A stretch of 64,000 nt of DNA from Bowdeniella nasicola (GCA_030537895.1 JAUNVA010000001.1:210864-274863); one strand, 5' to 3'; counted from the stretch's first letter, positions 51,220 through 63,336 are shown. Program-made: numbers and translations. The notes: a model not told the origin generated them from the sequence alone.

Positions 51220-52446
51220 ATGACCGTCCGTCGTGTCGCACTGCTCACTGCCGGGGGATTCGCCCCCTGCCTGTCCTCCGCCGTCGGGGGACTGATCGAG
51301 CGGTACACCGAGATCTGCCCCGAGGTTGAGATCATCGCCTACCAGTACGGCTATCACGGCCTGCTCACGGGCAATTCCATCGTCATCGACGAACAGGCCC
51401 GCAAGAACGCGCACATCCTGCACCGTTTCGGTGGCTCACCGATTGGTAACTCGCGGGTCAAGCTCACAAACGCGAAGAACCTTGTCGAGCGTGGGCTCGT
51501 GAAGGAAGGGGAAAACCCGCTGGAGGTGGCCGCCGAACGCCTGCGTGCCGACGGCGTCGACGTCCTGCACACCATTGGCGGCGACGACACCAACACGACG
51601 GCCGCCGACCTCGCCCAGTACCTGGAGGACAACGGCTACCACATGATCGTCGTCGGGCTACCCAAGACGATTGATAACGACGTCATCCCGATCCGCCAGT
51701 CGCTCGGTGCCTACACGGCGGCAGAGCAGGCCTCCCGGTTCGCGCAAAATGTGATCGGAGAGCACCGCTCGAATCCCCGCATGCTGATCGTGCACGAGGT
51801 CATGGGTCGGCACTGCGGCTGGCTTACGGCTGCGGCTGCCCAGCGCTACCGAGAATGGTTGCCCACCCAGGAGTGGGCCCCCTCGCTGGGACTCACGCAG
51901 GAACGTTGGGATGTGCACGCCGTCTTCCTCCCCGAACTTCACATCGACCTGGAAGCCGAGGCGGACCGTCTGCGCGCCATCATGGACGAACAGGGCAACG
52001 TCAACATCTTCCTTTCCGAGGGCGCAGGCGTTCCGGAGATCATTGCGGAGATGGAAGCGAAGGGTGAAGAGGTCCAGCGCGACCCATTCGGCCATGTGAA
52101 GCTCGACACCATTAACCCCGGCCAATGGTTTGCGAAGCAGTTCGCGGACAAGATCGGCGCCGAGAAGGTCATGGTGCAGAAGTCCGGCTACTTCTCGCGC
52201 TCCGCCGCCGCCAACGCCGAGGACCTGCGTCTCATCAAGTCGATGACCGACCTCGCAGTGCAGTGCGCCCTCGAGGACGTCTCGGGAGTCATCGGCCACG
52301 ATGAGGAGAACGGCAACGTGCTGCGCGCAATTGAGTTCCCCCGCATCGCCGGCGGGAAGGCCTTCGACATCACGCAGCCATGGTTTACGGACATGATGGC
52401 CGACATCGGTCAGCGTGTCGAAGCTGCCGAAACCGAAAACCACTAG
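51220..52446 (+). CDS. pfp: 6-phosphofructokinase, pyrophosphate-dependent type
   Basis: ATG at 51220 follows GGAAGGAAA; 408 residues. 'LLTAGGFAPCLSSAVGGLIE' replaces the usual GGDxPG loop variant, and the donor-site motif reads 'TIGGDDTNTTAAD' (GGDD at 120-123). The active site is 'GLPKTIDNDVIPIRQSLGA' (PKTIDND 148-154). GGDD with PKTIDND is the accepted signature of PPi-using enzymes, against GGDGS and PGTIDND in ATP enzymes. It phosphorylates fructose-6-phosphate reversibly. 'FLPELHIDLEAEADRLRAIM' and 'DPFGHVKLDTINPGQWF' are typical of the PFP clade. A hairpin terminator follows. Confidence 0.93.
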   Translation: MTVRRVALLTAGGFAPCLSSAVGGLIERYTEICPEVEIIAYQYGYHGLLTGNSIVIDEQARKNAHILHRFGGSPIGNSRVKLTNAKNLVERGLVKEGENPLEVAAERLRADGVDVLHTIGGDDTNTTAADLAQYLEDNGYHMIVVGLPKTIDNDVIPIRQSLGAYTAAEQASRFAQNVIGEHRSNPRMLIVHEVMGRHCGWLTAAAAQRYREWLPTQEWAPSLGLTQERWDVHAVFLPELHIDLEAEADRLRAIMDEQGNVNIFLSEGAGVPEIIAEMEAKGEEVQRDPFGHVKLDTINPGQWFAKQFADKIGAEKVMVQKSGYFSRSAAANAEDLRLIKSMTDLAVQCALEDVSGVIGHDEENGNVLRAIEFPRIAGGKAFDITQPWFTDMMADIGQRVEAAETENH

Positions 52447-52457
52447 GCAGAGCACAG

Positions 52458-52486
52458 CGGCCGGGCACCCCAGTGGTGCCCGGCCG
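52458..52486. terminator. Hairpin terminator between convergent pfp and protein kinase genes
   Basis: Perfect 12-base arms (CGGCCGGGCACC at 52458-52469 and its complement at 52475-52486) with a five-base loop lie between the two stop codons and can serve both strands. Confidence 0.8.
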
Positions 52487-52508
52487 TTCGCCTGCCCGGT
52501 CCGTGCTG

Positions 52509-54449
52509 TTAGACGACGGTGATCGTGATGGTGGTGCCGCGCGGCACCATCGTTTCCGCCCCCGGGTCCTGGCTGCGCACCGTGCCAAAGACCCCACCGA
52601 GGACCTTGTTCACCTTCACGTTGAAGCCCGCGTCTTTGAGGACCTGGACCGCCCGTTGCGACTGCATGCCGAACACGTCCGGAACCGGGAACGTCTCGGG
52701 TCCCTTGGAGACGGTGAGGGCGATTGCGTCACCACGGTGGCCCGATGCGCCGGCAGCAGGATCCTGAGAGATCACGAGGCCAGCCTTCACATCGGAGGAG
52801 AACTCTTCGGTGCTCGTCACGTTGAGGCCCTGCTCTTCGAGACTAGCTCGCGCCTCGTCGATCGGGGTGCCGACGACGTTGGGGAACGTGACGGGAGCGG
52901 GGCCTAGGGAGACGACGAGGTCAATCGGTTGATGGTGGGGGATCGAGGCCCCGGCCTCCGCAGATGCGGAGATAATGTGGTCTGCCTCGACACTATCGGA
53001 GTACTCGGAGGTGACCTCGCCCAGCGTCCCCTCAGCCGTCGTGATGGCGGCGCGGCCCTCCTCTTCGGTAAGTCCCGCGAGCGTGGGCACGGCGATCATC
53101 TTGACCCCCTTGGAGACGGTGAGCGTGATGGTTGAGCCCTTCTTCACACTGCCGGCCTCGGGGTCGGTGGAGATCACGAGCCCCTCTTCGACGTCGTCAC
53201 TGTGGGCGCGTTCGACGATGCCCGCAAAACCCGCCTCTTGGACGGCGTCCAGGGCTTCGGCCTCGAGTTGGCCGGAGACGTCGGGCAGCGTGGTGTATCC
53301 ACCCGGTCCGAGGGTAAACCACCATGCGGACGTACCACCCAGGACGAGGAGGACGAGCGCGAGTAGTGCGATGGGCCAGCGCCGCTTACGCCTCGGCGGG
53401 GCCGGATCCTCCGCCTTCACGGCCCCTACCGGGACCGCGAGCAGGGGCTCGGAAGTATTCAGCGGAGCGGTGTCGCGCGAGGGGAGTGGACGCGTGCCGT
53501 GCTGTTGGCGGTGGGCCTCCGGGCGTGTCACGTCGGGGGGCGTGGGCAGCGGTGGCGAGGACTGCTCGGCCGGCTCGACTTCGTGGCGTTGGGCGAGCAG
53601 GTCGGCGGGCAGGTCCGTCAGAACGCGGCGCAGATGTGTGAGCGCGGTGTGGGCGTCGGGCTCACGATCCGAGATCTCGCGGGCGGTGAGTGCCGCAACG
53701 AGTTCGTCGACCTCGCGGGGGAGGAACTCCGCAATATGGGAGGGGGCGGGGACGTCCTCATTCACATGACGGTAGGCCACCTGGATTGGTCGTTCGCCGG
53801 TGAAGGGGGGAGTTCCGGTCAACATCTCGTAGAGCAAGATCCCGACGGCGTAGACATCAGCGCTCGGTGAAGAGATCCCGTCGGTCACGACCTCAGGTGC
53901 CAAGTAGGCAACCGTCCCAAGGACCGTGCCGGTGCCCGAGATGGAGGCCTCCGAGATCGCGCGGGCGAGCCCGAAGTCGGCGACCTTGACCCCACCGTCC
54001 GTGGGAGTCAGCACGTTTTCGGGTTTGATATCCCGGTGGACGAGGCCTGCGCGGTGGGCGAGTGCCAGTGCTGAGAGAATCTGTTCGGTGATCTCGAGAG
54101 CGCGCCCGAGGGTGAGGGGCCCGTGGGAATCGAGGAGATTCCGGAGGTTACCGCCTCGCACATACTCCATTGTGAGATAGAACGAGTCCCCGGTAGTGCC
54201 CTGATCATGCACCGCGACGACGTTCGGGTGGGACAGGCGTGCCGCGGCCCGGGCCTCCCGCCGGAAGAGGCGCACAAACTCGTCGGATTCCGCCAAGTAC
54301 GGGTGCATGATCTTCAGCGCAACATCGCGTTCGAGTCGTCGGTCGTGCGCCACGTAGACCTGAGACATCCCGCCGCGTGCGATGCGTCGCACGATCTCGT
54401 AGCGGTGATCGATCACCGCCCCCTGGGTGCTGTTGTCGTGACGGTCCAC
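52509..54449 (-). CDS. Ser/Thr protein kinase with four PASTA domains (PknL/PknB-like)
   Basis: Start placed at GTG 54449 (then DRHDNSTQGAVIDHRYEIVR), 646 residues, because TACGAT lies six bases upstream. The kinase domain (~15-275) is complete: 'IARGGMSQVYVAHDRRLERD', 'VALKIMHPYLAESDEF' (Lys), 'GLVHRDIKPENVLTPTDGGV', 'KVADFGLARAI' and 'GTVAYLAPE'. A ~100-residue juxtamembrane linker precedes one helix (WPIALLALVLLVLGGTSAWW) and four extracellular PASTA repeats of ~65 residues, which in relatives sense muropeptides or lipid II. The Rv2175c-type gene nearby is a known PknL substrate in M. tuberculosis. Regulates cell wall growth or division by inference. Confidence 0.93.
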   Translation of the reverse strand: MDRHDNSTQGAVIDHRYEIVRRIARGGMSQVYVAHDRRLERDVALKIMHPYLAESDEFVRLFRREARAAARLSHPNVVAVHDQGTTGDSFYLTMEYVRGGNLRNLLDSHGPLTLGRALEITEQILSALALAHRAGLVHRDIKPENVLTPTDGGVKVADFGLARAISEASISGTGTVLGTVAYLAPEVVTDGISSPSADVYAVGILLYEMLTGTPPFTGERPIQVAYRHVNEDVPAPSHIAEFLPREVDELVAALTAREISDREPDAHTALTHLRRVLTDLPADLLAQRHEVEPAEQSSPPLPTPPDVTRPEAHRQQHGTRPLPSRDTAPLNTSEPLLAVPVGAVKAEDPAPPRRKRRWPIALLALVLLVLGGTSAWWFTLGPGGYTTLPDVSGQLEAEALDAVQEAGFAGIVERAHSDDVEEGLVISTDPEAGSVKKGSTITLTVSKGVKMIAVPTLAGLTEEEGRAAITTAEGTLGEVTSEYSDSVEADHIISASAEAGASIPHHQPIDLVVSLGPAPVTFPNVVGTPIDEARASLEEQGLNVTSTEEFSSDVKAGLVISQDPAAGASGHRGDAIALTVSKGPETFPVPDVFGMQSQRAVQVLKDAGFNVKVNKVLGGVFGTVRSQDPGAETMVPRGTTITITVV

Positions 54450-54455
54450 AACCGC

Positions 54456-54461
54456 ATCGTA
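54456..54461 (-). promoter_or_regulatory. -10 element TACGAT for leaderless PASTA kinase gene
   Basis: On the minus strand TACGAT, six bases (GCGGTT), then GTG at 54449. Confidence 0.45.
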
Positions 54462-54520
54462 GGGCAGGGGCGCGTATGGACGGGGGAGCGCCACGCGCCG
54501 GGCACCAGGAGTACACGAAG

Positions 54521-54546
54521 GTGCCGCCACCAAGCGGTGGCGGCAC
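54521..54546 (-). terminator. Hairpin terminator after the LysM transglycosylase gene
   Basis: Perfect 11-base arms (GTGCCGCCACC at 54521-54531 and its complement at 54536-54546), loop AAGC, located 15 bases past the stop. Confidence 0.75.
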
Positions 54547-54560
54547 GTCTTCGGAGCGGA

Positions 54561-55838
54561 TTAGCGGAAGTTCTGCTGGTGTCCCTTCACCCGCTGCACG
54601 TAGAATTTCGTGTCGGCAAACATGCCGTTGCGCTTGACCGAACCAAGGCCCTGGTAATAACCCGCGATGGCGTCATCTAGGGTGTCGGCGCTACGCAGGA
54701 GCTGGCGGATAATAGCCACCCCTGCGACCACGTTGTCGTTCGGGTCGAGCAGATTCAGCTTGCGGCCCACGAGATCGGAGGCCCACACGCCGGAGGACGG
54801 GATCACCTGCATCGTGCCGATAGCGTTTGCGGGGGAGACGGACCGGTGGTTGAAACCCGACTCTTGATAGGCGATCGCCAGTGCGAGTGACGGATCCACA
54901 CCCATCGAGACCGCAGTGGCGCGAACCTTCGCCTTCATCTGCTCGCGCGAGGGAACCTGCATGGCGTTGAGCGTGGCCTTGTTTTCGTTGGCGGCCCCCA
55001 CGACTTCCTTCGGGTAGGTGCGCCCGAGGAAAGAGTCCGGGACGAGCTGCCCGCCCTGGGTCGGAGTCGAGGCCTGTGACGAAATCACCAGGCGCTGGCC
55101 GACGCGGATGAGGTTGGGGTTCGCCAGGCGGTTGGCCTTCACGAGCGCGGAGACGCTCGTGCCGTGCTTTGCGGCAATGCCCGAGAGCGTATCGCCCGAG
55201 CGGACGACATACGTCGCGTTGGACGGTTTGGCGGGTGCCGGCTTCGGCTTGGCGGGTGCCGGCTTTGTGGGGGCTGCAGTACTCGAGGTGCCACTCACAA
55301 CGATGGACTGACCAACAAAGATGAGGTTGGGATTCGTCAGACCATTGGCCTTCACGAGCGCGGAGACGCTCGTGCCGTGCTTTGCGGCGATGCGCGAAAG
55401 GGTATCTCCGGGCACGACCGTATGGGTGACCTTGACGGCCGGCACGGGGGCGGCAGGCTTTGCTGGCTTCGGTGCTGTCGGCTTCGGTGCGGCCGGCGCG
55501 GCGGTGCCTGCCGGTGAGGGGATCCTCACGACCTGCCCGGGGTGAATGATGTCGGACAGGCGTAGCCCGTTATGGGCGGCCAGCGTGTGCATGGACACGC
55601 CGTGGCTGCGGGCGATCTTCCACAGGGAATCGCCGCGCTTAATCGTGTAGCGCAGCTCCGGGATCTTCTTGGCGGGCGCGACACGTTCGCTGGGAAGCGC
55701 CGCGGAGGTGCCGGGAACGTAGGGGGCCTGACGCGCCGGGACCGCCTCAGCATGGGCGGCGGGGGTTGCCAGTGCGGGGGCGACGAGGCCCATGAGGGCT
55801 GCGCCGGTGGCGGCGACCCGAGAGGAACGAGCGGACAT
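54561..55838 (-). CDS. Secreted LysM lytic transglycosylase (SLT)
   Basis: ATG at 55838 follows AAGGA; 425 residues. A signal peptide ([20 protein letters not shown], cleavage near AHAEA) is followed by three LysM peptidoglycan-binding repeats: '[20 protein letters not shown]', '[20 protein letters not shown]' and '[20 protein letters not shown]', separated by Pro/Ala/Lys linkers. The C-terminal ~120 residues are a transglycosylase domain with the catalytic Glu in '[20 protein letters not shown]' and '[13 protein letters not shown]', and '[11 protein letters not shown]'. It cleaves peptidoglycan glycan strands outside the cell. LysM 2 and 3 are nearly identical, suggesting recent duplication. 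Next to the PASTA kinase, consistent with wall remodelling. Confidence 0.93.
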   Translation of the reverse strand: MSARSSRVAATGAALMGLVAPALATPAAHAEAVPARQAPYVPGTSAALPSERVAPAKKIPELRYTIKRGDSLWKIARSHGVSMHTLAAHNGLRLSDIIHPGQVVRIPSPAGTAAPAAPKPTAPKPAKPAAPVPAVKVTHTVVPGDTLSRIAAKHGTSVSALVKANGLTNPNLIFVGQSIVVSGTSSTAAPTKPAPAKPKPAPAKPSNATYVVRSGDTLSGIAAKHGTSVSALVKANRLANPNLIRVGQRLVISSQASTPTQGGQLVPDSFLGRTYPKEVVGAANENKATLNAMQVPSREQMKAKVRATAVSMGVDPSLALAIAYQESGFNHRSVSPANAIGTMQVIPSSGVWASDLVGRKLNLLDPNDNVVAGVAIIRQLLRSADTLDDAIAGYYQGLGSVKRNGMFADTKFYVQRVKGHQQNFR

Positions 55839-56030
55839 GGAGATCCTTCATAGTCGGAGGGTGATACCTCCACACCCCGCGTCACTATTGTGACTCACGC
55901 GGAAGATGTGAAAAGTGTTGCTGATGTGACTGTACCTATCGGCGCGTCGTCTCGGCAAGGCTTTGGAGAGATGAGAGACTTGTCAGCTCCCCACCGGCCG
56001 TCCCCACCGGCGATACGAGGGGGCCGGCCT

Positions 56031-56036
56031 TAGGAT
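56031..56036 (+). promoter_or_regulatory. -10 element TAGGAT for leaderless Rv2175c-type gene
   Basis: TAGGAT is followed by GGGGAC and GTG at 56043. Confidence 0.5.
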
Positions 56037-56042
56037 GGGGAC

Positions 56043-56411
56043 GTGAGTGATCAATATCGTGACGCCACCGGCCGCCTTATGACTCGCGCAGAGGTCGCCG
56101 GTGCTCTTGGCGTGGACGAGCGCCGTATCCGTAATCTCATCCGGTCCCACGACCTGTTCGTCATCCAGACGGAGGACGGACCACGTATTCCCGAATTCGC
56201 ACTTGAGTGCGAGGGGGGTGGCTACGCACTCAATCCAGCCCTGCGTGGCACGATCACGCACCTGATGGACCTCGGCCTCACGGAGGCAGAAGCCATCGAA
56301 TGGCTCACCGCACCAAACGTTGAATTGGGCACCTCCCCGTTAGCCCTGCTCCATGCGGGACACATCCACACTGTGCGCCGGGTTGCGATCTCCACAACTC
56401 TGGAAGGCTGA
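56043..56411 (+). CDS. Rv2175c-family DNA-binding protein
   Basis: A 122-residue protein starting at GTG 56043. A winged helix-turn-helix occupies ~14-60: 'RLMTRAEVAGALGVDERRIR', 'NLIRSHDLFVIQTEDGPRIP', followed by the family C-terminal part 'LRGTITHLMDLGLTEAEAIE', 'WLTAPNVELGTSPLALLHAG'. In M. tuberculosis Rv2175c binds DNA and loses binding when phosphorylated by PknL; the N-terminal threonine there is the reported target, and a Thr is present here in 'DATGRLMT'. The PASTA kinase gene lies two genes away in the same neighbourhood. Confidence 0.9.
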   Translation: MSDQYRDATGRLMTRAEVAGALGVDERRIRNLIRSHDLFVIQTEDGPRIPEFALECEGGGYALNPALRGTITHLMDLGLTEAEAIEWLTAPNVELGTSPLALLHAGHIHTVRRVAISTTLEG

Positions 56412-56443
56412 GGGCGGCCGCGCCGTGGGGCACGGGTACCTTG

Positions 56444-57529
56444 CTAGGCGCTGCGGTGAGCGAGCGAGCGGGCATGGGCCCGCAGTGCGCGGGCCGCATC
56501 CTCGGGTAGCGATGCCCCCTCGAGTGCATCCAACGCGCGATCAAGGCGTGCTTGGATGAGCGCCTCATGAGCGTCATAGGCCCCCGATTCGGTGATGATC
56601 TTCTGAAGGACTGCCACCGTCTCAGTGCTCATCTCGCGGTCTCCGACGTGCCGTTCGAGTAGCGAGCGCGCGTCGGAGTCAGCGCTCTTGCGGGCGAGGG
56701 CAATGAGCGCGGTGCGCTTGCCTTCGCGGAGGTCATCTCCCGAGGGTTTACCCGTCCGCTCCGGATCACCGTAGACGCCAAGCACGTCGTCGCGAAGTTG
56801 GAACGCCTCTCCGAGGGGCGCTCCGACTTTGCGCAGTGCGGCAATGAGCGATGGGCAACCGCCAGCGAGGGCGGCTCCGAGTGCGAGAGGGTGCTCTACC
56901 GAATATCGGGCAGATTTGTGTCGCACGACGCGCAAAGCCGCGGCGAGCGCATCGCTTGGAGCGAGCGAGTGGAGGGGGAGTGTGGAGTTGACGACGTCGA
57001 GGTACTGGCCGATCGCAACCTCGGAGGTCATCTCCTCCCAGATTGCACGGGCGCTGTTAGCAGCCTCACTGCCGGCGCGGTCGATCGCGCTGCGCGCCGC
57101 CTGATCGGCGAGGACGAGGAGCAGATCACCAAGCAGAATGGCGGCGTTGGTGCCGAATACGCGAGGATTCTCGAGGCTGTCCGCCGGCGCGTCGGTAGCG
57201 AACTGAGCATGTGTTGCCGGCTTGCCGCGCCGGGTGTCAGAGGCGTCGATGATGTCGTCGTGCACGAGGGCGGCCGCCTGGAACAGCTCGAGAGCCACCC
57301 CGGCCTGGATCACGGGAGCAGGCAGTGTGCCGCCGATCGGCTGCGCGGCCCGGTATCCGGTCATCATGAGGATGGCCCGCATCCGTTTACCGCCTGCTGC
57401 GAGCGTGCGCGCCGGAGCGAGGAAGGCCGGGACGAGGGGCGAGACTGAGGCGAAGCGGTCCTGCGTATCGTCGAGTACGGCCGCGAGGCGGATGGCCACC
57501 TGTTCACGCAACTGCTGTTCCAGTGACAT
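56444..57529 (-). CDS. Polyprenyl diphosphate synthase (geranylgeranyl-type)
   Basis: A 361-residue all-helical prenyltransferase. The first Asp-rich motif is 'LVHDDIIDASDTRRGKPATH' and the second 'FQLRDDVLGVYGDPERTGKP', with 'KRMRAILMMTGYRAA' near the N-terminus and 'GQYLDVVNS' between. It condenses isopentenyl diphosphate units into C20 or longer chains for quinone or carotenoid synthesis; residues before the first motif would set chain length but I cannot assign it. TAGTGT lies six bases before the ATG with no ribosome site. IdsA2-like by position (Rv2173). Confidence 0.92.
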   Translation of the reverse strand: MSLEQQLREQVAIRLAAVLDDTQDRFASVSPLVPAFLAPARTLAAGGKRMRAILMMTGYRAAQPIGGTLPAPVIQAGVALELFQAAALVHDDIIDASDTRRGKPATHAQFATDAPADSLENPRVFGTNAAILLGDLLLVLADQAARSAIDRAGSEAANSARAIWEEMTSEVAIGQYLDVVNSTLPLHSLAPSDALAAALRVVRHKSARYSVEHPLALGAALAGGCPSLIAALRKVGAPLGEAFQLRDDVLGVYGDPERTGKPSGDDLREGKRTALIALARKSADSDARSLLERHVGDREMSTETVAVLQKIITESGAYDAHEALIQARLDRALDALEGASLPEDAARALRAHARSLAHRSA

Positions 57530-57535
57530 GCCCCC

Positions 57536-57541
57536 ACACTA
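57536..57541 (-). promoter_or_regulatory. -10 element TAGTGT for leaderless polyprenyl synthase gene
   Basis: On the minus strand TAGTGT, six bases (GGGGGC), then ATG at 57529. Confidence 0.4.
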
Positions 57542-57650
57542 TCGAGCCTCGCTCAGCACGGTTGCCCACATTGGCCGGGCAGCGCTCCGTCATCCACAAG
57601 GAAGGCCGGTACGCCTCGGTGAAGCCGGAGCCAGCCGATTGGCTCGGGTC

Positions 57651-58691
57651 ATGGATTCTCACATGCCGAACCACATTGTGGCACTGAACAGTCCCGATCT
57701 CCTCTTCCAGGCAGCCTCCGCCTTGCCGTATACGCTGGGCTTTGCGTTGGAGGGCAGTATTGTCATCGCGGCTCTCAGCCTCAGCCGAGACGGCGTGATC
57801 CGGGCGGGGCCGTGTGCGCGCCTGGACCTGGAGGATATGCCGCGCCTGCTCACCGATGGTCGGCAGGCACTCGCGGTGATCGTGGCACACCACCCCCAGG
57901 GAGTCATGCTGGTGACGTTTCCCCGGCCGGGTCAATCCGTATCCTCACAGACCGATGCACTGGCCGCCCAACTGGACACGTTCGTGCCGGTCCTTGGGAT
58001 CGTGCAGGTCGGTGCACGGGTGCGCGTTGTCACGGATCGCGGAGAGGAAAGCACCTTTACGCGGGAGGCCTTCGGCTCCACGGCGGCCGTCGCCTCGTGC
58101 ATCGCCGAGGGTCGCGGTGTACTTCCGGACGTGACCGCCCTCGCCTACCCGGAGGCGAATGAGAACGCCGCAGACATATCGGTGCAGACCGCAGTGCTGC
58201 CGGCGATCTGGGATGCGCTCGCCGCCTGCGGGCACGGACGTCCCTACGATGCACGAGCGCTGGAAGCAGCTCCGATGCTCGGTACCTATCTCGACGACGC
58301 GCATGCGCGTGACAGCCTCATCGCCGACCTTCTGCTCGCCCCCAAGGCTCGACCCCGCTTCACTGTGCGCCCGCTGCCAGAGCTGCACGACATCTTGCGA
58401 TCCGGGCCACCACGCCATCCCGAGGAATGCCTCGGGATTGACCGGATTTTGCGCGTTCTTGCGGCGCGTGTCAGCCCACAGGCGCACCCTCGGGTTTGCG
58501 CCCTCGGCGCTTACGTGGCGTGGTATTCGGGCCACGGTGCACTCGCCCGTATCCTCAGCGATCAGGCCCTGAGAACTCAGGCGGACTACACGCTTGCGCG
58601 ACTGATCCAGGAGAGTCTCGCTGCGGGCCTACTCGCCCCGTGGCGGGTGGTCGATCGGGGCGAGCAACGCCTCGAAAGCGAGCCGCGGTGA
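57651..58691 (+). CDS. DUF4192 protein
   Basis: Start at ATG 57651 (MDSHMPNHIVALNSPDLLFQ); the ATG at 57663 is an alternative. 346 residues, soluble, no signal. The N-terminal 'LNSPDLLFQAASALPYTLGF', 'ALEGSIVIAALSLSRDGVIR' and the C-terminal 'GALARILSDQALRTQADYTL', 'ARLIQESLAAGLLAPWR' match the actinobacterial DUF4192 family, in which the C-terminal motif concerns gene/workload-like helical repeats of unknown role. Function unknown. The open frame extends upstream antisense to the polyprenyl synthase but without family sequence. Confidence 0.82.
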   Translation: MDSHMPNHIVALNSPDLLFQAASALPYTLGFALEGSIVIAALSLSRDGVIRAGPCARLDLEDMPRLLTDGRQALAVIVAHHPQGVMLVTFPRPGQSVSSQTDALAAQLDTFVPVLGIVQVGARVRVVTDRGEESTFTREAFGSTAAVASCIAEGRGVLPDVTALAYPEANENAADISVQTAVLPAIWDALAACGHGRPYDARALEAAPMLGTYLDDAHARDSLIADLLLAPKARPRFTVRPLPELHDILRSGPPRHPEECLGIDRILRVLAARVSPQAHPRVCALGAYVAWYSGHGALARILSDQALRTQADYTLARLIQESLAAGLLAPWRVVDRGEQRLESEPR

Positions 58692-58707
58692 CGCGGGACA
58701 CAAAGCC

Positions 58708-58736
58708 TTGGTAGCGTGGGGGCACAATCTCATAAT
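58708..58736 (+). promoter_or_regulatory. Promoter of the gcv riboswitch transcript
   Basis: TTGGTA (58708-58713) and CATAAT (58731-58736) are separated by 17 bases, a good housekeeping promoter placing the start a few bases before the first glycine aptamer. Confidence 0.65.
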
Positions 58737-58749
58737 CGGCCGCACCACC

Positions 58750-58920
58750 TCGATGCGGGAGAGCCGGTCCCGCCGGCGCCGTAGGAGCAAGCACCCCGCA
58801 CACTCTCAGGCACCAGTACCGCGTCGATGAGGCCACTCTGGAAAGAAGGCGCACGCCTCGCCGATGGTGTAAGCCGACCTCGCGTCGGTGAATCTCTCAG
58901 GCACAGTGACAGAGGGGGGA
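58750..58920 (+). ncRNA. Tandem glycine riboswitch (gcvT type)
   Basis: Two aptamers are visible. The first has GCGGGAGAG (58755-58763), GCCGTAGGAGCAAG and 'CACTCTCAGGCACCAGTACC'. The second (about 58846-58920) has 'GATGGTGTAAGCC' and 'GAATCTCTCAGGCACAGTGA' and ends in 'GACAGAGGGG'. CTCTCAGGCA next to AGTACC/AGTGAC is the conserved core of the gcvT class. Glycine binding usually turns on glycine cleavage genes; gcvT starts 25 bases downstream. Confidence 0.93.
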
Positions 58921-58944
58921 AACAATCCAAGGATGGAGATGCCC

Positions 58945-60045
58945 ATGAGCCAAGAACCTGAGCTCCTCACCACAGCGCTCACCGACGCCCATGCGGCGGA
59001 GGGCGCGCACCTGGTGGACTTCGCCGGCTGGCGGATGCCGCTGCGCTATACCTCCCAGCTGGCTGAACATCAGGCGGTGCGCGAACGCGCGGGCCTGTTC
59101 GACCTCTCTCACATGGCGCAGATTTTCGTCTCCGGCACCGATAGCGCCGAGGCACTGGGCCGGTGTTTCATCTCGCCTGTCGGCGCGATGAGTATCGGAC
59201 GCGCCAAGTACTCGATGCTCACTGCGGCCGATGGCGGCATTCTTGATGATCTCATCATCTACCGGCTTGCCGAGGACGACTTCCTCGTGGTGGCCAATGC
59301 GTCCAACCGTGACGTGGTAGTCGACGCGCTGACCAAACGTTGCGGGGAGGTATCGGGAGACATCACCGTCGCCGACCGCACGCTCCAGCGCTCAATTATC
59401 GCCATCCAAGGGCCGGCAGCCCCCGATATCTTGACGGCCGCGGGGCTCGAGGAGGGGACCGAGCTGCGCTACTACGCTATCTGCGCGGGGGACGGCGAGA
59501 ACAGCGACGTCCTGATTGCCCGCACCGGCTACACGGGGGAAGACGGCTTCGAGCTCTACCTCGATCGTGGCCAAACCGCAGATATGTGGGCACGGCTGCG
59601 CGAGGCGGGGGAGAGCTACGGCCTGGCCCTGTGTGGTTTGGCCGCTCGTGACACGCTGCGCCTCGAGGCCGGCATGCCCCTGTATGGCAACGAGCTGAAC
59701 GCCGACCTGAGCCCAGCCGATGTCGGCATGGGGCGGATGGTCAAGCTCGATCATGACTTCGTTGGCCGCGACGCACTGGCGACGCGCGAGGCGCGCTACG
59801 CACTCATCGGACTGAGTGGCGAGGGGCGTCGTGCCGCCCGCGCAGGCTCCCGGGTGCTGTGTGACGGCGAAGACATTGGCGAGGTCACCTCAGGCGTGCT
59901 TTCTCCGACGCTGGGCCACCCGATTGCGCTTGCCCGCGTCACGCGCGAGGCACCCGAGGTCGGTACCGAGGTCTCCGTCGATGTGCGCGGCACCGCACAG
60001 CCGATGACCGTGACAGCCCTGCCGTTTTACTCCCGCAAGAAATAA
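58945..60045 (+). CDS. gcvT: Glycine cleavage system T protein (aminomethyltransferase)
   Basis: Three in-frame ATGs occur at 58933, 58939 and 58945; GGAG at 58935-58938 best serves the last ([20 protein letters not shown]), giving 366 residues. Folate-binding and catalytic blocks: '[20 protein letters not shown]', '[20 protein letters not shown]', '[20 protein letters not shown]', '[20 protein letters not shown]', 'NELNADLSP'. It transfers the methylene group from the H-protein arm to tetrahydrofolate and releases ammonia. First gene of gcvT-gcvH-gcvP under a glycine riboswitch. Confidence 0.95.
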   Translation: MSQEPELLTTALTDAHAAEGAHLVDFAGWRMPLRYTSQLAEHQAVRERAGLFDLSHMAQIFVSGTDSAEALGRCFISPVGAMSIGRAKYSMLTAADGGILDDLIIYRLAEDDFLVVANASNRDVVVDALTKRCGEVSGDITVADRTLQRSIIAIQGPAAPDILTAAGLEEGTELRYYAICAGDGENSDVLIARTGYTGEDGFELYLDRGQTADMWARLREAGESYGLALCGLAARDTLRLEAGMPLYGNELNADLSPADVGMGRMVKLDHDFVGRDALATREARYALIGLSGEGRRAARAGSRVLCDGEDIGEVTSGVLSPTLGHPIALARVTREAPEVGTEVSVDVRGTAQPMTVTALPFYSRKK

Positions 60046-60073
60046 CCCCAATCTCAAACAGTCAAGGAGAATC

Positions 60074-60441
60074 ATGTCCATTCCTACCGATCGTCACTAC
60101 TCCCAGGACCACGAGTGGCTCGCCGCGGACGGCACCGTAGGCATTACCGAATTTGCCGCAGAGGCTCTCGGTGACGTCGTCTACGTGGAGCTACCCGAGG
60201 TGGGCGATGAGATCAGTGCGGGTCACACCTGTGGTGAGATCGAGTCCACCAAGTCGGTCTCCGATCTCATCAGCCCGGCCTCCGGTACGGTGACGGAGAT
60301 CAACGACGCGGTCGTCGATAATCCCGAGTCGATTAATGAGGATCCCTACGGTGCCGGCTGGCTGTTCAAGCTCGAGGTCACCGAGCAGGATGAACTGCTC
60401 GATGCAGCCGCCTACGAGGAGCTGACGGCAGGTGGCGCGCA

Positions 60442-60445
<4 letters not shown>
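60074..60445 (+). CDS. gcvH: Glycine cleavage system H protein
   Basis: ATG at 60074 follows AAGGAG; 123 residues. It is the lipoylated carrier: '[20 protein letters not shown]', '[19 protein letters not shown]' and the lipoylation site lysine in '[20 protein letters not shown]'. The C-terminal '[20 protein letters not shown]' is standard. It needs LipB and LipA (lipA is frameshifted at 18281-19347). The stop overlaps the gcvP GTG start. Confidence 0.96.
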
Positions 60446-63318
<2,873 letters not shown>

Positions 63319-63336
63319 CGCCGATCGGATATCCCT

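Noticed and set aside
55839..56042. Possible c-di-AMP (ydaO-type) riboswitch before the LysM wall hydrolase gene
   Set aside because: Such switches often precede wall hydrolases in actinobacteria, but I could not find the conserved core; the gap is only about 200 bases with a divergent promoter.
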